From Eubacterium callanderi (GTDB lineage Bacteria > Bacillota > Clostridia > Eubacteriales > Eubacteriaceae): a DNA stretch of 64,000 nt. The notes below the pieces were generated by a model, which was not told the origin of the DNA, ran no database searches, and saw nothing but the letters and a program-made list of their open reading frames with translations. Each line of letters begins with the position of its first letter. Position 1 is the stretch's first letter. The position numbers were made by a program, and so were the translations under genes. Where the stretch lies: contig NZ_FRBP01000001.1 in NCBI RefSeq assembly GCF_900142645.1, forward strand, positions 1 to 64,000. Reading direction: 5' to 3'. Positions 59,704 to 64,000 of this stretch are shown piece by piece.

Positions 59704-62019
59704 TTAATCTTTATCGATATAGCTTCGTACGCTTAAATTTTTTCCATCTGTCCATACTTCCACTGCGCCGTTTTTATCCGTTCTTTTACAGACCGCGCCG
59801 GATACCTCAATATTTTCAAGCACCTCGTTGGTCGGATGTCCAAAACTATTATAACGGCCAACCGAGATTACAGCAAGGGATGGATTAAGCTTTTTTAAAA
59901 ACTCCGGCGACGTGGAAAACCGGCTGCCGTGATGGCCTACTTTCAGGACGTCCGTTTCATGCAGGCCGCGAACAATGGCTTCCTCAGCCTGGAAACCGGC
60001 GTCACCTGTAAAGAGGAAGGATCGGCTTCCATAGCATAAACGCAACAGCATGGACACGTCATTTTGCTCCTCGTCTGCCAGCGCTTCTCTTTTACTTTCC
60101 GGCCACAACACCTCAAAAGATAAGCCATCGCCGCTTTCCAGTGTGCTGCCTTTTGCGAGAACCTCTACGGGTATTTTATTCTGGCTTAATAGCGCTTCAT
60201 TATTATATTTACTGGAAACATAAATCCGCCCCACAGGAATTTCGGTGAGAAGCTCCTCAATCCCCTGTGCATGGTCCGCATGATTATGTGAGATAAAAAC
60301 CCCGTCAATCCGCTGGATGCTTTTGGCGTACAGCGCAGGCAGCAGAACACTTTCAGAGATAGGTACACGCTCCTTCCGGGGGGCATTGCCATAGTTTTCG
60401 TATCCCCCGCCATCAATGAGGTACACACCTCCAGATGGTGTCTCAACGAGTGCACTGTCGCCCTGTCCCACATCTAAAAATGTTACCTTCAAAGGCTGAC
60501 GAACCAGCGATATGCCAAAAATGACCAGAAGCAGCAGTGGAAAAGATATCCCAACAAAATACCGGGCAGATTTTTTGTTCAAATTAAAATACCCGGCGAG
60601 CAGAAGGGCAGCAAGAACCAGTATCAGGAGTTCTGCCAGAGTCATGGCGCCTCGATGCAGAACCAGCCAGCTAAATTTTGAAAAAAGATTGGTTAAGAAT
60701 AGAACACAATCCGCTATAAAGGCTGTCGGCAGGCAAAAAAGCCCGCCTGCTGCCGGAATAAAAGCCGTAAGTGGCACTGTAATCAAAGCAAAAACCAGCA
60801 AAACCCCCACCAGAGGGACGACCAGCAAATTAGAAATCAGCGCTACCAGATTCAGGGTATGAAAATGGTAAAGGCTGGCTGGCATGGTACCCAGGGTGGC
60901 ACAAAAGGTCAAAAGCAGGCTGGATACCATCGCTCCCGGTGCTTTAATGTGCCGTCCATATTCGTACAGCAATGGCCTGTAAAACAAAACAATCGCCAGC
61001 ACCGCGGAAAAAGAAAGCTGAAAGCCTGCCATAAAGAGCTGGGCTGGCTGAAATAATAATATAACGATACCGGCCATACACAGTCCGTTTAGCGCGTCAT
61101 AGGTCTCAGCCATTCCCCTGCCGCCAACCAGTGCCAGGCACATCAGCGCAGCCCGGATGACCGACGGGCTGAAGCCTGTCAGTGTAATATAAAACAGCAG
61201 GCAAACCGCCAGAACAGGTAAGTGGTAACGGCGCCGCACACCGAGCAGAGCCAGCATCCAAAGCACCAGAGCGTACACATAGCCCACATGCAGACCGGAT
61301 ATAGCCAGCACATGGGAAACGCCTGCCTCCCGAAAGGATGCCTTTACCTCGTCATCCATCGTATTGTCGCCTAGCAGGATTCCCTTGATTAAGCCGCTCT
61401 GGGACGGCGTGAAGAACTTGTCGCAAACTTTTGACAAATACTGTTTAATGCCATAAACAGCGTATATGGGACTGAATAAACCCGGTTTCACTGTGACAGC
61501 CTCTCCGTTTTTCAGATAAACCTGTCCGTCGATCCCCTTTGCCTTTAAATAAAGTGCATAGTCAAAACCGCCCGGATTCCGCCTTCCGGCTGGCTCACTG
61601 ATTTCACCATCAAAGCTTAAAGCAGCTCCCGGCGTGTAGTTTACACTGTTCTCCGCTACTGTAACCATCACCTTTCCTGAAACAGGCATGTCATTAATTT
61701 CCTGAAGTTTTAGTACAAACCGGGTCTTTTCCCCTTCCTGTGAGGGGACACTATCCACTATGCCCGAAAGCAATACCGGTTGATCCCAAAAATCCTCAAA
61801 AGGATTTTCGTTTCCAAACACAGGGATAGCAGCGGCACACCCCAGCATGTAAATGGCCAACACCAGTACTACACTTACAGGTCTTACTTTTTTGAAGATC
61901 AGCGGTAAAGGCAGCAAAGCGACCGGTAAAAGGACGTAAAGAAAAAAGGGCGCCCCAAATCCGGCCAGCAGGATTGCGCAGCACAGTGCTGCGAATGCAT
62001 AAATCAGCGGTCGTTTCAT
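59704..62019 (-). CDS. comEC: ComEC/Rec2 DNA-uptake channel protein
   Basis: 771 aa. N-terminal membrane helices and an OB-like domain (~65-180) are followed by the competence core with GLIKGILLGDNTMDDEVKAS and FREAGVSHVLAISGLHVGYV, many helices (~225-490), and a C-terminal metallo-beta-lactamase domain (~500-770) with FLDVGQGDSALVETP, SHNHADHAQGIEEL and LKVGHHGSRFSTSPE. ComEC carries single-stranded DNA across the membrane. No other com genes lie in the window. Upstream lies the MBL hydrolase gene. Confidence 0.94.
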   Translation of the reverse strand: MKRPLIYAFAALCCAILLAGFGAPFFLYVLLPVALLPLPLIFKKVRPVSVVLVLAIYMLGCAAAIPVFGNENPFEDFWDQPVLLSGIVDSVPSQEGEKTRFVLKLQEINDMPVSGKVMVTVAENSVNYTPGAALSFDGEISEPAGRRNPGGFDYALYLKAKGIDGQVYLKNGEAVTVKPGLFSPIYAVYGIKQYLSKVCDKFFTPSQSGLIKGILLGDNTMDDEVKASFREAGVSHVLAISGLHVGYVYALVLWMLALLGVRRRYHLPVLAVCLLFYITLTGFSPSVIRAALMCLALVGGRGMAETYDALNGLCMAGIVILLFQPAQLFMAGFQLSFSAVLAIVLFYRPLLYEYGRHIKAPGAMVSSLLLTFCATLGTMPASLYHFHTLNLVALISNLLVVPLVGVLLVFALITVPLTAFIPAAGGLFCLPTAFIADCVLFLTNLFSKFSWLVLHRGAMTLAELLILVLAALLLAGYFNLNKKSARYFVGISFPLLLLVIFGISLVRQPLKVTFLDVGQGDSALVETPSGGVYLIDGGGYENYGNAPRKERVPISESVLLPALYAKSIQRIDGVFISHNHADHAQGIEELLTEIPVGRIYVSSKYNNEALLSQNKIPVEVLAKGSTLESGDGLSFEVLWPESKREALADEEQNDVSMLLRLCYGSRSFLFTGDAGFQAEEAIVRGLHETDVLKVGHHGSRFSTSPEFLKKLNPSLAVISVGRYNSFGHPTNEVLENIEVSGAVCKRTDKNGAVEVWTDGKNLSVRSYIDKD

Positions 62020-62065
62020 TGGGCCCCCTTATCCATTTATTTATTTTGCCGCTCTCAGCAAGTGA

Positions 62066-62776
62066 TCAAATCGTAAAGTTCGCCATGATTTCAGCCTTGG
62101 ATAAACGTCCGTTAAAGCGTCCATTTCCAATCTCATAGTAACGCTGCGGTGAAATCTCTGGGCTGAAATGCGTGAGGATAAGCCGTCGGACTCCGGCATT
62201 GTTCGCGTTTTGAATGGCTTTTTCCATAGACAGGTGAATCGCAGAATCCACATCATCCAGAAAAGCGGAATCGCACAGCAGCACATCCACCCCCTTTGTA
62301 AATTCTTCCAGCGCCTGGCACATCGCCGTATCGCCAGTATACATAAAAGTAGACTTCCCGTCATAGGCCTTGATCGCAAAATCCTTAAGCGGATGGCGCA
62401 TTTCCATGAAGCTGAAGGTCATGCCGCCAATTTCGAGCTTCAAATCCTCAGTGATCGGCGTAAGATCAAATACATTTTTATAGGACAGCCGGTCAAATTC
62501 CTTATCGGGGCTGTCGGGGGCATAAAGGGGAATCGTCATTCCCCGCATCTCAAGGGCATAGCGCAGCACAAACAAATCCGAAATGTGGTCGGGGTGAAGA
62601 TGGGAACAGATTACCGCAGTAATATCCTCAATGTCACAGATTGTCCGAAGGTTGGCCAATGTACCGTTGCCCATGTCAAGCACTACCTTGGAATCTCCAT
62701 TTTCAAGCAGATAGCCCGAACAGGCACCTCCTGCCTTTGGGTAGGGTCCTGTATTGCCTAATACGGTTAATTTCAT
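62066..62776 (-). CDS. MBL-fold (RNase Z-like) metallohydrolase
   Basis: 236 aa. Zinc motifs are CSHLHPDHISDLF (~55-67), MEMRHPLKDF (His ~129), YTGDTAMCQ (~147) and a late ILTHFSPEISP. The start KLTVLGNTGPYPKAGGACSG matches the RNase Z/ArsA-type MBL group found beside comEC in Clostridia. Substrate not known. AAAACCTCC-type complement shows GGAGG before ATG 62776. The gap to comEC is 46 bases. Confidence 0.88.
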   Translation of the reverse strand: MKLTVLGNTGPYPKAGGACSGYLLENGDSKVVLDMGNGTLANLRTICDIEDITAVICSHLHPDHISDLFVLRYALEMRGMTIPLYAPDSPDKEFDRLSYKNVFDLTPITEDLKLEIGGMTFSFMEMRHPLKDFAIKAYDGKSTFMYTGDTAMCQALEEFTKGVDVLLCDSAFLDDVDSAIHLSMEKAIQNANNAGVRRLILTHFSPEISPQRYYEIGNGRFNGRLSKAEIMANFTI

Positions 62777-62922
62777 TTCAAAAAACCTCCATTTTTTCGT
62801 TGATTAAAGTTCATTTTAATGGTTAAATGATATAGTAATATAGTTATTATACACCATATTTACAGATTATCCCACGGTAATCCAATCTTTTTAAATACAT
62901 TGACATCAAAAGGAGGTTCGTC

Positions 62923-64000
62923 ATGAATAAACCGGGCTTGGTTTTGTCCGGCGGCGGAAGCCGCGGCTCCTATCAGATAGGGGCTTATCGGGCATTGAAA
63001 GATAACGGCATCGAAATCTGCGCCGTTGTAGGTACCTCCATCGGAGCCATAAACGGAGCCTATATTGCCCAGGGCGATCTTGATCTCGCCTGCGATGTCT
63101 GGGAGCATATTGACTACCATACCGTTTTCGCCGAAACCAGAGGGTTGCTGATGGATGTAGAGCCCCTGCACACACTTCTAAATGAAACCATCGACGAAGA
63201 CGCCGTAAGACACTCCCCCATCCGTTACGGGCTCACCACCTACAATTTAAGTGATATGAAAATGGAATACCTTTTTATTGAGGATATTCCACAGGGCAAG
63301 CTGGTTGACTTTATTATGGCCAGCTCCAATGTACCCATTTTTAAGAGAGTGGTTATCGACAATAAGCGTTACCTCGACGGCGGTGTCTACGACCCGCTGC
63401 CGCGCAAAATGCTTTACGACGCAGGTTGCCACGACATGATCACAATCATGATTGATATCAATCCCATAAGTGCATCGGACCGTATAAAATACGAAAATCT
63501 CGAGGAGCTTCGTATTACCCACTCTGCCGACCTCGGCCATTTTTTGAGCGTGGACCCGGTTGTCATCAGGCAAAACTACGACATGGGCTACTACGATGCT
63601 CTGCGGGCCCTGAGCCAGTATGAGGGTGGTTATTATTACCTTATTCCTAAAAACTACCGTTCCGTCCCCTTGGCCCGGGCTTTTAATAAAAGGGATATCC
63701 GCCCACTGGTACAGGACAGAACAGCCCGTTCCATTTTAAATGGCAGTATGACCTTAAGACGGCTGCTTATCCATCTCACCCTGACCCGGTACTGGAAATC
63801 TAATTACACAATGACCTGGAATGAGCTTTTTACAGCCTGTGCCGAGCTTACAGGTGAGCTTTTAGCCATTCCAAGGTACAACGCCCTTACACTGTATGAG
63901 CTCATCAAGCAAATACTCGACAGTACGGATTTTATAAAAGCCTCTGACAGCTTCCAGAAGCATGACCATGCCTCCCTGGGAGAGGTCATTCTCACAGGGC
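62923..64000 (+). CDS. patatin-like phospholipase, partial (3' end outside window)
   Basis: The frame opens with ATG 62923 behind AAAAGGAGGTTCGTC and stays open to the window edge (359 codons). It begins MNKPGLVLSGGGSRGSYQIG, giving the oxyanion motif GGGSRG. The nucleophile lies in VVGTSIGAINGAY (Ser ~39) and the catalytic Asp in RYLDGGVYDPLP. These make an intact Ser-Asp dyad of bacterial patatins that act as lipases/acyl hydrolases. The C-terminal part (~250 on) is unassigned. It is divergent from the MBL gene. Confidence 0.92.
   Translation, partial: MNKPGLVLSGGGSRGSYQIGAYRALKDNGIEICAVVGTSIGAINGAYIAQGDLDLACDVWEHIDYHTVFAETRGLLMDVEPLHTLLNETIDEDAVRHSPIRYGLTTYNLSDMKMEYLFIEDIPQGKLVDFIMASSNVPIFKRVVIDNKRYLDGGVYDPLPRKMLYDAGCHDMITIMIDINPISASDRIKYENLEELRITHSADLGHFLSVDPVVIRQNYDMGYYDALRALSQYEGGYYYLIPKNYRSVPLARAFNKRDIRPLVQDRTARSILNGSMTLRRLLIHLTLTRYWKSNYTMTWNELFTACAELTGELLAIPRYNALTLYELIKQILDSTDFIKASDSFQKHDHASLGEVILTG

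Noticed and set aside
1-64000. tRNA, rRNA or CRISPR arrays
   Set aside because: No cloverleaf-like gene, rRNA segment or regularly spaced repeat array was found by reading both strands.

Overview
The window looks like a chromosomal segment of a Gram-positive, anaerobic Clostridia-type bacterium, most likely an acetogenic Eubacterium of the limosum/callanderi group. That placement is inferred. It rests on strong AGGAGG-type ribosome sites, ferredoxin-dependent 2-oxoacid oxidation, a uroporphyrinogen-decarboxylase-family methyltransferase-like gene, a Bce-type peptide-resistance module and clostridial gene order around efp. No rRNA, tRNA or CRISPR array was seen.

Layout. (1) 1-3450, minus strand: a small mobile-element remnant in two transcription units. 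One has two small unknown genes behind an attenuator-like leader. The other has an unknown gene, a BRO/KilAC antirepressor, a DnaD-like gene, a 66-aa gene and a sigma-70-like gene cut by the window edge. (2) 3700-7530, plus strand: an orphan LytTR response regulator, then an APC permease with an M18 aminopeptidase. (3) 7734-12980, minus strand: a six-gene surface-fibre operon (vWA protein, SipW-type signal peptidase, three SipW/TasA-type secreted proteins, one C-terminally anchored protein). (4) 13168-14715: a tyrosine recombinase gene enclosed by two 33-bp perfect inverted repeats, directly upstream of the surface operon. Its geometry predicts an invertible cassette. (5) 14852-23163: a branched-chain amino acid fermentation operon (BrnQ uptake, leucine dehydrogenase, P-loop protein, four-subunit 2-ketoisovalerate:ferredoxin oxidoreductase, acyl-CoA transferase), with a structured leader and an upstream XRE regulator. 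(6) 23398-28640: MarR, a heterodimeric ABC exporter and a cytidylate-kinase-like gene. (7) 28894-31108: a TetR regulator with three operator-like sites, divergent from a UroD-family gene and a 48-aa microprotein. (8) 31187-42867: fructose-bisphosphate aldolase, glycerol dehydrogenase, a surface 5'-nucleotidase, BMP lipoprotein/TrxB/Na-Pi transporter operon, glycyl-tRNA synthetase, a TfoX-C protein and CoA-disulfide reductase-rhodanese. (9) 43121-47693: a Bce-like two-component system and ABC transporter with a matching BceR box. (10) 47738-64000: housekeeping genes (ispA, xseB, xseA, a TsaD-like protein, nusB, Asp23, efp, prmC, rpmE, rho, lepA, rpsT, holA, comEC, an MBL hydrolase and a patatin).

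How they work together. In region 5 the genes form one pathway: import of Val/Leu/Ile, oxidative deamination, oxidative decarboxylation to branched acyl-CoA with reduced ferredoxin, and CoA transfer that releases branched fatty acids. In regions 3 and 4 an inversion would change which promoter and which terminator lie next to the surface operon, so phase-variable fibre production is the leading hypothesis. A dispersed hairpin family (GATRCGGC, loop GTNNT, GCCGYATC) supplies at least eight intergenic terminators, and one further copy lies inside the antirepressor reading frame.
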